A stretch of 26,735 nucleotides of DNA from CAYRUP01 sp964489265. Lineage in GTDB: Bacteria > Pseudomonadota > Gammaproteobacteria > DSM-16500. Location of the stretch: contig CAZAXX010000030.1 in NCBI GenBank assembly GCA_964489265.1, forward strand, positions 1-26,735, read 5' to 3'. The notes beneath the pieces are model-generated. The model was not told the DNA's origin, did no database searches, and saw only the letters and a list, made by a program, of their open reading frames with translations. The translations under genes and the position numbers were made by a program. Each line of letters opens with the position of its first letter. Within the stretch, counting starts at the first letter, position 1. Positions 14,256-21,862 of this stretch are shown here, piece after piece.

Positions 14256-15776
14256 TTAACCAATATCGAATTTAATTCCTTGTGCTAATGGTAATGCATC
14301 ACTCCAATTAATGGTATTAGTTTGTCGACGCATATACGCTTTCCAGGAATCAGAGCCTGCTTCACGACCGCCACCGGTATCTTTTTCACCGCCGAATGCG
14401 CCGCCAATTTCTGCGCCTGACGTGCCGATATTGATGTTGGCAATACCGCAATCACTACCGCGTGCCGATAAAAATGCTTCCGCGTGCTTGATGTTTTGTG
14501 TGAATAACGCAGAAGATAATCCATGTTGCGAATGATTTTGCATGGCAATCGCTTCATCGATTTTTTTATATTTCATAATATATAAAATCGGTGCAAATGT
14601 TTCGCGCTGCACGACTTCCCAATCATTTTGCGCTTCAACCAGCGTGGGTTCCACAAACGAGCCAGGTCGATCTAACACGTTACCACCAAATAAAATATTA
14701 CCGCCGGCTTTTTTAATATCGGCAATCGTTTTTTTGTAAAGCGTCACAGCACCTTGATCAATCAACGGTCCCATCAGGGTTTTTTCGTCAAGTGGATCGC
14801 CAATGGTGATTTTAGGATACGCATTTGCAAGCGCAGAAACTAATTTATCGTAAATTGATTCATGCACAAACAAACGTCGCGTCGTCGTGCAACGTTGTCC
14901 TGCAGTTCCCACTGCACCGAAAACAATAGCAGGGATCGCCAATTTTAAATCGGCTGTTTCATCAACAATAATCGCGTTATTTCCGCTTAATTCCAGCAAA
15001 GATCGGCCGAGTCGTTCCGCAACTGTTTTATTTACTTCACGTCCAACCGTCGTCGAACCAGTAAATGAAACCAATGCCACACGCTTGTCATTTACAAATT
15101 GTTTGGCGAGATCATTGCTTTCTGTGATAAACAAAGAAAAAATTCCCTGCAAACCATTTCGTTCCATGACGGTGTTACAAATATGTTGCACGGCAACCGC
15201 GCATAAAGGTGTTTTGGGAGAAGGTTTCCAAACGACTGTGTTACCGCAAATCGCTGCAACAAACGCATTCCATGCCCAAACTGCGACAGGGAAATTAAAC
15301 GCGCTGATGACGCCTACCACACCGAGTGGATGCCATTGTTCATACATGCGATGCAAAGGACGTTCTGAATGCATGGTTTGTCCATACAACATGCGCGCCT
15401 GGCCTACGGCAAGATCAGCCATATCTATCATTTCCTGGACTTCGCCATTACCTTCCTGTTTTGATTTTCCCATTTCAAGGGAAACCAAACTGCCGAGCAT
15501 ATCTTTATTTTTTCGTAATTCTTCGCCAATTTGTCGCACGATTTCACCACGCTTGGGTGCGGGCAACATGCGCCATTCCAGAAAAGATTTTTCAGCGGCT
15601 GTGATAACGGTTTCATAATCCGCTTGCGAGCAACTATATACAGAGCCAATTGCTTTTCCATCGGTTGGATTATAAGAAATAATTTCTTGTTCTGTTGTTT
15701 TCGACCACCACTTGGAGCCTGTGCTCGTGCTGGAATTTTTTTCGGATAAATTGAGTGATTTTAAAATGTTTGTCAT
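14256..15776 (-). CDS. amaB: L-2-aminoadipate-6-semialdehyde dehydrogenase (ALDH7, AmaB)
   Basis: This ALDH7A1/AmaB-type enzyme oxidises 2-aminoadipate 6-semialdehyde (in equilibrium with piperideine-6-carboxylate) to 2-aminoadipate with NAD(P). The 506 residues fit the family. Signatures: SAFNFPVAVWAWN (Asn161), VVWKPSPKTP (Lys184), FTGSTTVGREV, LLELSGNNAI (Glu262), and GTAGQRCTTTRRL with catalytic Cys296, diagnostic of ALDH7. The C-terminus has FGGEKDTGGGREAGSDSWKAYMRR, another ALDH7 hallmark written here in its recognisable form across residues about 470-495. ATG 15776 (AGGG about 10 bases upstream) is preferred over a TTG at 15821 that would overlap the upstream gene. Twenty-five bases separate it from the dehydrogenase that would supply its substrate. 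Confidence 0.92.
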   Translation of the reverse strand: MTNILKSLNLSEKNSSTSTGSKWWSKTTEQEIISYNPTDGKAIGSVYSCSQADYETVITAAEKSFLEWRMLPAPKRGEIVRQIGEELRKNKDMLGSLVSLEMGKSKQEGNGEVQEMIDMADLAVGQARMLYGQTMHSERPLHRMYEQWHPLGVVGVISAFNFPVAVWAWNAFVAAICGNTVVWKPSPKTPLCAVAVQHICNTVMERNGLQGIFSLFITESNDLAKQFVNDKRVALVSFTGSTTVGREVNKTVAERLGRSLLELSGNNAIIVDETADLKLAIPAIVFGAVGTAGQRCTTTRRLFVHESIYDKLVSALANAYPKITIGDPLDEKTLMGPLIDQGAVTLYKKTIADIKKAGGNILFGGNVLDRPGSFVEPTLVEAQNDWEVVQRETFAPILYIMKYKKIDEAIAMQNHSQHGLSSALFTQNIKHAEAFLSARGSDCGIANINIGTSGAEIGGAFGGEKDTGGGREAGSDSWKAYMRRQTNTINWSDALPLAQGIKFDIG

Positions 15777-15801
15777 GGTTTTTTCCCTATGATGACAGCG
15801 T

Positions 15802-16890
15802 TTAAGCGTAATACTGCCCAAATCGATTCTGCGTCAAATCTTCCAGCGAAAATTGTTCCTGTTTCACAAGACCCTGATATTTCCCAGGTTGACTCACCAC
15901 CATATCAAGCACAGCGCATAAAGCAGATGCCGTTGTTAATTGAATAGCAGACCAACGCGTGTTACCAATTTTTTTCGGATAGAATTTTTTGACATAATTT
16001 TCTTCGGAGTACAACGTGTCTTGCGTACCCGTGACAGAAACATAAACCAACACAACATCTTGCCCAGTTTTTGGAATGCAATTTTCTAATATTCGCTTCA
16101 ACGTATCACGATCATAATTTAATTTTAAATCATTCATCAAAAACCGCATTTTTTCGCAGTGTCCTGGATAGCGAATGGTTTTATAGCTGATCGATTTCAC
16201 GCGATCCATGTACGATGCCGCCAAGCTACCAATGCCACCTGATGTGTTAAATGCTTCATACGTTAAACCATCAATTTTAATTTCTTCCAAATCATCCAGC
16301 GGCAGCAATTGCACTTCTTTGCCATTCACAATGCCTTGACACAAATTACCGTATTCATTAATCAAACCATCGGTTGACCAAGTGAGTGAATATTGCAATG
16401 CATTGCTAATATTAATCGGCAATGCACCGACGCGCATTTTTACGCTATCCAGACTGGGAAAATGTTGCATCAATTGATTCGCAACAATACTGATAAATCC
16501 GGGTGCCAATCCACATTGCGGCACAAAAGCTGTTTTTGCATTTTTGGATAATTCTGTCACGGTGCTCGCCGTGTGTGTGTCTTCCGTCAAATCAAAATAA
16601 TTTAAATTAAATTCTTTCGCTAATTTTGCAATTTCAATATTGCAATAAAACGGCAAGCTGGATGCAACCGTATCAACTGGATTTTTACGTAAAAATTCAG
16701 CGACTGCAGTGGGATTTTGCGCATCGAGTTTGACGAGTTCTAAATTCGGGGCTTTATCAAACAGTCGTTTTAGGATAGGAGTGTCAATATTAATATCGGA
16801 AAGAAAAACGTGGTAATCATTGGACGTAGATAACAATGTTGCAATCAATGAACCAATTTTTCCAGCGCCAGCGACAAGTACACGGTGCAT
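15802..16890 (-). CDS. Saccharopine dehydrogenase-fold enzyme, likely lysine catabolic
   Basis: This 362-residue protein opens with a Rossmann motif VLVAGAGKIGSLIA and continues with SSLPFYCN, YFDLTEDTHTAS, CGLAPGFISIVANQL and the catalytic-domain stretch YSLTWSTDGLINEY. These define the single-domain saccharopine dehydrogenase / L-lysine 6-dehydrogenase group. Either reaction gives 2-aminoadipate semialdehyde: from saccharopine, which needs a separate lysine-ketoglutarate reductase, or directly from lysine. The GLAPG and TWS...LINEY segments remind me more of lysine 6-dehydrogenase, but this was not tested. ATG 16890 has AAAGGA about 7 bases upstream. It is the first gene of the operon and lies directly before the semialdehyde dehydrogenase, which strongly supports lysine breakdown. 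Confidence 0.82.
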   Translation of the reverse strand: MHRVLVAGAGKIGSLIATLLSTSNDYHVFLSDINIDTPILKRLFDKAPNLELVKLDAQNPTAVAEFLRKNPVDTVASSLPFYCNIEIAKLAKEFNLNYFDLTEDTHTASTVTELSKNAKTAFVPQCGLAPGFISIVANQLMQHFPSLDSVKMRVGALPINISNALQYSLTWSTDGLINEYGNLCQGIVNGKEVQLLPLDDLEEIKIDGLTYEAFNTSGGIGSLAASYMDRVKSISYKTIRYPGHCEKMRFLMNDLKLNYDRDTLKRILENCIPKTGQDVVLVYVSVTGTQDTLYSEENYVKKFYPKKIGNTRWSAIQLTTASALCAVLDMVVSQPGKYQGLVKQEQFSLEDLTQNRFGQYYA

Positions 16891-16907
16891 ATGTAAATCC
16901 TTTTTTG

Positions 16908-16931
16908 GTTTCTAATATGAGTTTCTAATAT
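16908..16931 (-). promoter_or_regulatory. 11-bp direct repeat in the lysine-operon leader
   Basis: GTTTCTAATAT occurs at 16908-16918 and again at 16921-16931, a 13-base period, just before the first operon gene. It lies between the proposed -10 (16945-16953) and the ribosome site, a typical place for a repressor operator. The regulator is unknown, and chance duplication of an AT-rich 11-mer is possible. Confidence 0.4.
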
Positions 16932-16944
16932 AAACAGAGGCGAA

Positions 16945-16953
16945 AGGATAGCA
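16945..16953 (-). promoter_or_regulatory. Possible extended -10 of the lysine operon
   Basis: On the minus strand this reads TGCTATCCT, an extended -10 with a TATCCT hexamer (4 of 6 consensus bases), 55 bases before the ATG at 16890. The -35 region is poor. It is the best candidate between the ankyrin gene and the operon. Confidence 0.35.
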
Positions 16954-17009
16954 CAAAATTTGTGGGAGAGAAGAGTGTTTTACAACGAATGACAATAAAA
17001 TCCGGATTG

Positions 17010-19199
17010 CTATACGGACTTACGGCCTGATCTTTTCTGTTGAGTATTGGTGGGTTCGGGTTGAAATATTTCTTCATTGACCGCGCGCGTTGTGCTTTTT
17101 GGAAAAGATTTGTCGTTTGGTGCAGGAGCCGCATAAAATGAGCTGGTATTATGGGCTACAGAGGGAAGTACTTCTTTTTGAGCGACTACTATACGAACAG
17201 GTTTTTCTGTCTGGGCTTTTATCGTATCAATAGTGTATTGATCCGCAACGACGCCTCGATGTTGTAACAATGCATGGGCAACATCAAAGTGAGATTGCCA
17301 GGTTGCGGCTTCTATTGCTGTAACACCTGCCTTGGTGACGTGATTGAATAAAATATTAGGTTCCTCTAATAAGCGTTCTACAACTTTTTTTTGGCCTTGA
17401 TATGCTGCAATGATTAATGGCGTAGTACCATCGGCCATTGGTTGATTGACATCAATATCTTTTTCATTGTTAACATTTCTGTGTTGCAACAATGCATCGA
17501 CTATTTCTGTATGACCAAAAGCTGCCGCGAGACATAATGGAGTAACATTTTTATTGTTAACTTTATTTACTTCAATGTCTTTATGTTTTAATAAAGCATT
17601 GACGATATCGAGATAACCTTTTTGTGCGGCAATATGCAGTAAAGTATTGCCTTCGCTATCGGCGTGATTGACGTTGACATGATAAACATCGGGGTGAAGA
17701 TCTTTTTTTTCTATTAAATTGATTATCATTTCCATGGTTTCTTCGTTTACTTCTATATTGGGATGTTGCAGTAGTGCGATGACGACATTGATGTGTCCTT
17801 TGAATGCGGCCATATACAAGGGCGAGCAATTTTCTTCGTTATCTCCTTTGTTCAGGTCAATATTGTCATATTGTAGCAATAGGTTGACGGCATCAATACG
17901 TCCAAAGCTTGCGGCAATTAATAGTGGTGTAATACCGTCATTATCACATTGATTCATGTCGATGCCTTTCTCTTCCAACAGAATACTCATTACTTCACTG
18001 TGGCCACTGTATGCGGCGAAATATAATGGTGTCTTGCCATCTTTCGAATGCTGATTGACGGCTATGTCTTTTTCGCCCGCCGAATTTTTATGTGCTAATA
18101 AAGCACGGACAACATTTGAGTGACCCCACACTGCGGCTACACATAGCGCAGTCATCTCATTAATTCCGGAAGCTTGATTTATAGCGATTTGCGGTTTATT
18201 TAATAAGGCATTCAAAATATGCATGTGACCAAATTGCGCTGCTTCATAAAGCGGAGTTATTTTATTTTCTGTTGACGCATGATTTATTGCAGTACCAGCT
18301 TGTTGTAATAAAAAATCTGCTATTTTATCCAGTTTAAAATGCGCTGCCATTTGCAATGGTGTTACACCCAATGCATCAACTCGGTCAATATTATCGCTTT
18401 TAGATAATGCCTCAAATGATTCACTGCTGATGCTCGTTAGTTCATTTTGTAGCGAGGGTGTGAGTGGCGTATCACTAAATAATTGGCAAAAAACATGTCC
18501 TACTCTATTTCCAAGAAAAATTTTATTTAAATCATCCATCAGTTTATCAAGTGATGGATAATCAGTTAACTCAGAATGATTTGTGAGATACCAACGGTCA
18601 TTTTCAAAAAAGAGATGTACAGTATGACCAGTACGACTTATAACTAAACCCGCAGATGTGGTTTTTGCTGTTTCCAAAAAGGATCGCAAATAATTATTTT
18701 CTGTTGTGGAAAATAATGGAAATTCATATGGAATCGGTAATGGCGATATTGCTTTATCATCAGATTTTTCAAACAGCCATGTTTCTAATTCTGGGATGCT
18801 ACTTTGAGTGAGTGTGGGTCCTTTTAGATCGAGAAGTTCGTTTATATGATTAGGATAAAAGAACATTAAAATTTGAGAAAAGAAAGTTTTTGTTTCTAAC
18901 AAAAACATTTCTTCTTTCGATAACTTGTCAGCATTGGTGAGCGTACTCCAAGCTTGAGTAAACCAATTCTTTTCTGTTTTTTGCAGAGCTTTAATTTTTT
19001 CTTGCTTGAGTTGAGCAGCTTTGATGAGTGACTCGAGTGTGTTTTCTTTTAATCCTTTATAAAAGTCCATTCTTTCTTTGAATTTATTATATTGCCCAGA
19101 GCGATATGCTCTTTCTGCCATAAAAGCAAGTCCGTGGCAGACACCGCCAGGATTTTTGGGAAAGAACAGTTCCGGCATTAAATCTAGTATATCAGCCAC
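17010..19199 (-). CDS. Ankyrin-repeat protein with Cys-His-Asn N-terminal domain (copy 2)
   Basis: This is a 729-residue putative effector. Residues 1-250 share a domain with the neighbouring gene at 19417-21270: KNPGGVCHGLAFMAERA (Cys21), SPLPIPYEF, then GHTVHLFF (His192/His195) and WYLTNHSE (Asn207). The Cys ... His ... Asn order and spacing resemble papain-like (C58/YopT-type) proteases, but this is inference. About ten ankyrin repeats follow (roughly residues 275-650), each with TPL..AA..GH helices; a non-canonical insert lies between repeats 6 and 7. The tail is Pro/Ser/Lys-rich. GTG 19199 is chosen because it aligns exactly with the ATG of the paralogue (VADILDLMPEL with MTSIVTLMDEL) and has GGGGG just upstream; TTG 19217 would be longer. 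No signal peptide or membrane segment is seen. Confidence 0.82.
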   Translation of the reverse strand: MADILDLMPELFFPKNPGGVCHGLAFMAERAYRSGQYNKFKERMDFYKGLKENTLESLIKAAQLKQEKIKALQKTEKNWFTQAWSTLTNADKLSKEEMFLLETKTFFSQILMFFYPNHINELLDLKGPTLTQSSIPELETWLFEKSDDKAISPLPIPYEFPLFSTTENNYLRSFLETAKTTSAGLVISRTGHTVHLFFENDRWYLTNHSELTDYPSLDKLMDDLNKIFLGNRVGHVFCQLFSDTPLTPSLQNELTSISSESFEALSKSDNIDRVDALGVTPLQMAAHFKLDKIADFLLQQAGTAINHASTENKITPLYEAAQFGHMHILNALLNKPQIAINQASGINEMTALCVAAVWGHSNVVRALLAHKNSAGEKDIAVNQHSKDGKTPLYFAAYSGHSEVMSILLEEKGIDMNQCDNDGITPLLIAASFGRIDAVNLLLQYDNIDLNKGDNEENCSPLYMAAFKGHINVVIALLQHPNIEVNEETMEMIINLIEKKDLHPDVYHVNVNHADSEGNTLLHIAAQKGYLDIVNALLKHKDIEVNKVNNKNVTPLCLAAAFGHTEIVDALLQHRNVNNEKDIDVNQPMADGTTPLIIAAYQGQKKVVERLLEEPNILFNHVTKAGVTAIEAATWQSHFDVAHALLQHRGVVADQYTIDTIKAQTEKPVRIVVAQKEVLPSVAHNTSSFYAAPAPNDKSFPKSTTRAVNEEIFQPEPTNTQQKRSGRKSV

Positions 19200-19234
19200 A
19201 TAACCCCCGCACAGCAAAAGCCAAGCCTATTCTA

Positions 19235-19240
19235 ATTATA
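19235..19240 (-). promoter_or_regulatory. -10 element of ankyrin gene copy 2
   Basis: A perfect TATAAT on the minus strand, about 36 bases before the GTG at 19199. The -35 region shows no good match. The duplicate gene has a TATAAT at the equivalent place (21300-21305), so the promoter may have been duplicated with the gene. Confidence 0.4.
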
Positions 19241-19295
19241 GCGCATGCCAAACCCGAGGATTGATTTAGATATATTTTTCAATGTATTGCAGGAG

Positions 19296-19370
19296 TTAGC
19301 CAACCATATACGCCGCCGTCCCCGACGCAATCAACACATTTTCCTGATTCCGCAATTCCATCCGCGTAAA
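19296..19370 (-). pseudogene. Remnant of the yigI 3' end (24 codons plus stop)
   Basis: The minus strand encodes FTRMELRNQENVLIASGTAAY and then MVG and a TAA stop. This matches the last 24 residues of the intact YigI (stop at 21393) at 22 positions, and the stop codon is kept. No start or upstream part exists here. Beyond the stop, TTTTCAATGTATT (19276-19288) is also shared with 21349-21361. It is a duplication scar between the two ankyrin genes, not a functional gene. Confidence 0.9.
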
Positions 19371-19416
19371 GGGATAGCAAATTGTTGAGATTGATTGTGA
19401 TGAGTGAATTAACCTC

Positions 19417-21270
19417 TCACGACGAAAGTTTACGAGTATGCTTTCCTGAACTCAGAGAATCATCATTCTTTGCAGGGGTATTAGGATGACTTGGTGGAGT
19501 CGGAGGGGTATTCGGTTTTAGTTCTACTTTCTCTTCTTTAACGTCTGTCGTTGGTGGACTTGGACTTGGATTTGGTGTGTTGATAAACGCATCTAAAATC
19601 GAAGCAGTTGAAGCAATATTTTGATTATCTTGTAAAGCATCAATCAGCAATTGTGTTTCTGGTTTTACGATAATATCTCGATGTTTTAATAAAAGGTTGA
19701 CCACACTTAAGTGACCTTTTTGTGCTGCAATATCTAAAGGCGTAAGACCTTCAACATTAGCTGCATTTACATTTATACTTGAGCACTTCAAAAAAACTGC
19801 GACAGCATCTCGATTATTATTTTGTGCAGCAATAAATAGTGGCGTGCAGCGATTTTTATTGGGTATATCCACTTCGATATCAGGACGTAGTCTTAATAAA
19901 AAACTGATATTATTTTCATATGATTCTGCAGCCATATGAAGCATAGTATTACCATGAGCATCAGGTTGATTGACATTAATATCTTTTCGGTCGAGTAAAA
20001 TCACGAGAAGATCCGTACAATTTTTTTTGGCTGCAGCATGAAGTAATGTCATGCCGTCTTCGTTAGCTTGATTGATATTAAGTTTAGGATTCTTTAGCAA
20101 TATTGTTTTTAGTTTTCCAATTTTATCGCGATCAATTAACGTATCTTTATGCAGCATTATATGAATCACTATAACTAAATAACCGTGTAGCACGGCTTGG
20201 GTGAAAGCTCTATTATTAGGTTCCTCAATCTTAATTTTGGGATGTTTCAATAAGGCGCTCACTACCTTCGAGTCATTTTGTCGCGCTGCGAACAATAATG
20301 GATTGGCATCCTTGCTATCTACACTGTTAACATCACCTTTAAGTAGTGTTTGCAATGATGCTTCACTGATAATAGCTAATTTTTGTTGTAACGTAGTTCT
20401 TTCTTTTTGTTCTTCAACGGGCATATCGCTGTACAAATGGCAATATAAGTTACCCACATTGTTTTTTCGTAAGATCTTATTTAGGTGTGGCAATATTTCA
20501 GCAAGTGTTGGACGCTCAATCAAGCTGCCGTGATTAGTAAGATGCCAAACATTGTTTTGATAAAAAATATGTACTTCATGGGTATAAGAACTAATAGTTA
20601 AACCAACAGATGAACCTAACGGATCTGCTTCAATCGTTTGTAAAAAAACTTTGAGATAGTCGGTTTGTTCAGCGGCATCATTTTTTCTAGGTAGAGTAAA
20701 TAGTGCGAATTCTTCAGGGATTGGCAAAGGAGATAATCTTGGATCTGGGCTGTCAACATCATAGATCCATTTTTCAATTTCGTATGTGTCGTTTTGATTT
20801 AAGGGAGTGCCTCCTATTTCTAATGTTGTTTGAATGGAAGCAGGTAGAAAATGCGCCCAAATTTGATAGAAAAAAGCATCTATATCTAAAAGTCTTTTTT
20901 CTTCCTCTGATAAGGTACCCGTCAATGATGCAAAAGCAAGTGATGCACCGCCAGTCCATGCTTTCTGAAATACGTTGGCAGGAGGAGGTGGAGTGAATGT
21001 TTCAGGAGGACGTTGTTTTTTTTCTTTATTCTGTCTTGGGTTTTTTTCTTTTTTTGCAGCAAGAATATCAATGTAATGTTGTTTGGCCGCAGCAACTTTG
21101 TCGGCTAAAGTGCCTTCTTTTAAATTGATAAGATATAACATTCTTTCTTTAAATATATCGTATTGACCACAGCGACGGGCTCTTTCTGCCATCAACGCTA
21201 TTCCCTTACAAACCCCATCTGGATTTCTTGGATAACCCAGCTCATCCATTAATGTGACTATGGAAGTCAT
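19417..21270 (-). CDS. Ankyrin-repeat protein with Cys-His-Asn N-terminal domain (copy 1)
   Basis: This 617-residue paralogue of the neighbouring ankyrin protein begins MTSIVTLMDELGYPRNPDGV and has the same N-terminal domain: Cys21 in DGVCKGIALMAERA, SPLPIPEEFALF, then THEVHIFY (His231/His234) and WHLTNHGS (Asn246). A lysine/proline-rich insert (about residues 75-100) is absent from the paralogue. About six ankyrin repeats follow (roughly 320-540), with TLLHAAAK, TMLHMAAE, TPLFIAAQ and TPLDIAAQKGH clearest. The tail is Pro/Ser/Thr-rich and ends in basic residues. The ATG has GAGGT 7 bases upstream. It lies downstream of yigI in the same direction. A role as a secreted host-directed protein is inferred from the ankyrin architecture and genome type. 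Confidence 0.85.
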   Translation of the reverse strand: MTSIVTLMDELGYPRNPDGVCKGIALMAERARRCGQYDIFKERMLYLINLKEGTLADKVAAAKQHYIDILAAKKEKNPRQNKEKKQRPPETFTPPPPANVFQKAWTGGASLAFASLTGTLSEEEKRLLDIDAFFYQIWAHFLPASIQTTLEIGGTPLNQNDTYEIEKWIYDVDSPDPRLSPLPIPEEFALFTLPRKNDAAEQTDYLKVFLQTIEADPLGSSVGLTISSYTHEVHIFYQNNVWHLTNHGSLIERPTLAEILPHLNKILRKNNVGNLYCHLYSDMPVEEQKERTTLQQKLAIISEASLQTLLKGDVNSVDSKDANPLLFAARQNDSKVVSALLKHPKIKIEEPNNRAFTQAVLHGYLVIVIHIMLHKDTLIDRDKIGKLKTILLKNPKLNINQANEDGMTLLHAAAKKNCTDLLVILLDRKDINVNQPDAHGNTMLHMAAESYENNISFLLRLRPDIEVDIPNKNRCTPLFIAAQNNNRDAVAVFLKCSSINVNAANVEGLTPLDIAAQKGHLSVVNLLLKHRDIIVKPETQLLIDALQDNQNIASTASILDAFINTPNPSPSPPTTDVKEEKVELKPNTPPTPPSHPNTPAKNDDSLSSGKHTRKLSS

Positions 21271-21299
21271 TGAGATACCTCAGGAAGGGTATATATATT

Positions 21300-21305
21300 A
21301 TTATA
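21300..21305 (-). promoter_or_regulatory. -10 element of ankyrin gene copy 1
   Basis: TATAAT on the minus strand, about 30 bases before the ATG at 21270, preceded by CTTAAAC. A convincing -35 is absent. One TTAA lies next to it, but there is no second one 11 bases away, so it is not a PmrA-type box. Confidence 0.4.
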
Positions 21306-21392
21306 GTTTAAGATTTGAGAGATTTGGGTGATAAAAATAGGGTTAGAATTTTCAATGTATTAGCTGCTGTACGGCGGGGTAGGATTAGTTTT

Positions 21393-21836
21393 TTACCCAA
21401 CCATATAAGTCGCTGTTCCTGCCGCAATCAACACATTTTCCTGATTCCGCAATTCCATCCGCGTAAACGTAATTTTATTTCCACTATGCTGCACCCACGC
21501 TTTCGCAACAAAATGCTGGCCTTTTCCAGGCTGAATATAATCAACATGCATGCTCACCGTGCTTGCTTTACTAAGCAAACTCGCCAATTCCTGCAAACTT
21601 TTTCCCGCGCGTTTTTGAATTGCAGAATGCATCGCTGCTGTTCCGCCAGTCATATCAAGCACTGCAGAAATCACACCGCCATGCAAAATGCCATGCATGA
21701 AATTTCCGATGAGATCATGCGTCATGTCAAAACTCATGACGATGTGATCAGATTCAATCGCATTGAGTTTTAAACCCAGAATGCGATTGAAAGGAATGTC
21801 GTTGATGATTTGTGTAAATTGTTGGATGACGTCCAT
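21393..21836 (-). CDS. yigI: Acyl-CoA thioesterase, hotdog fold (YigI family)
   Basis: This 147-residue hotdog-fold protein aligns along its length with E. coli YigI, an acyl-CoA thioesterase of the PaaI-like group. Shared stretches: IPFNRILGLKL, the hotdog helix motif GNFMHGILHGGVISAVLDM (active-site region), MHVDYIQPGKG, and the C-terminal IAAGTATYMVG. It would act on cytoplasmic medium/long-chain acyl-CoA; substrate length cannot be read from sequence. The ATG at 21836 has no strong ribosome site (upstream TTTAAAACAGGCCAAC). The 264-residue gene ends 26 bases upstream in the same direction, so they may be co-transcribed. Its 3' end was duplicated downstream together with the ankyrin gene. 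Confidence 0.88.
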   Translation of the reverse strand: MDVIQQFTQIINDIPFNRILGLKLNAIESDHIVMSFDMTHDLIGNFMHGILHGGVISAVLDMTGGTAAMHSAIQKRAGKSLQELASLLSKASTVSMHVDYIQPGKGQHFVAKAWVQHSGNKITFTRMELRNQENVLIAAGTATYMVG

Positions 21837-21862
21837 GTTGGCCTGTTTTAATTTAAATTTTT

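Noticed and set aside
14887..15618. 243-residue open frame antisense to the ALDH7 gene
   Set aside because: The sense strand encodes a full, motif-complete aldehyde dehydrogenase; the antisense frame has atypical composition and no start signals.
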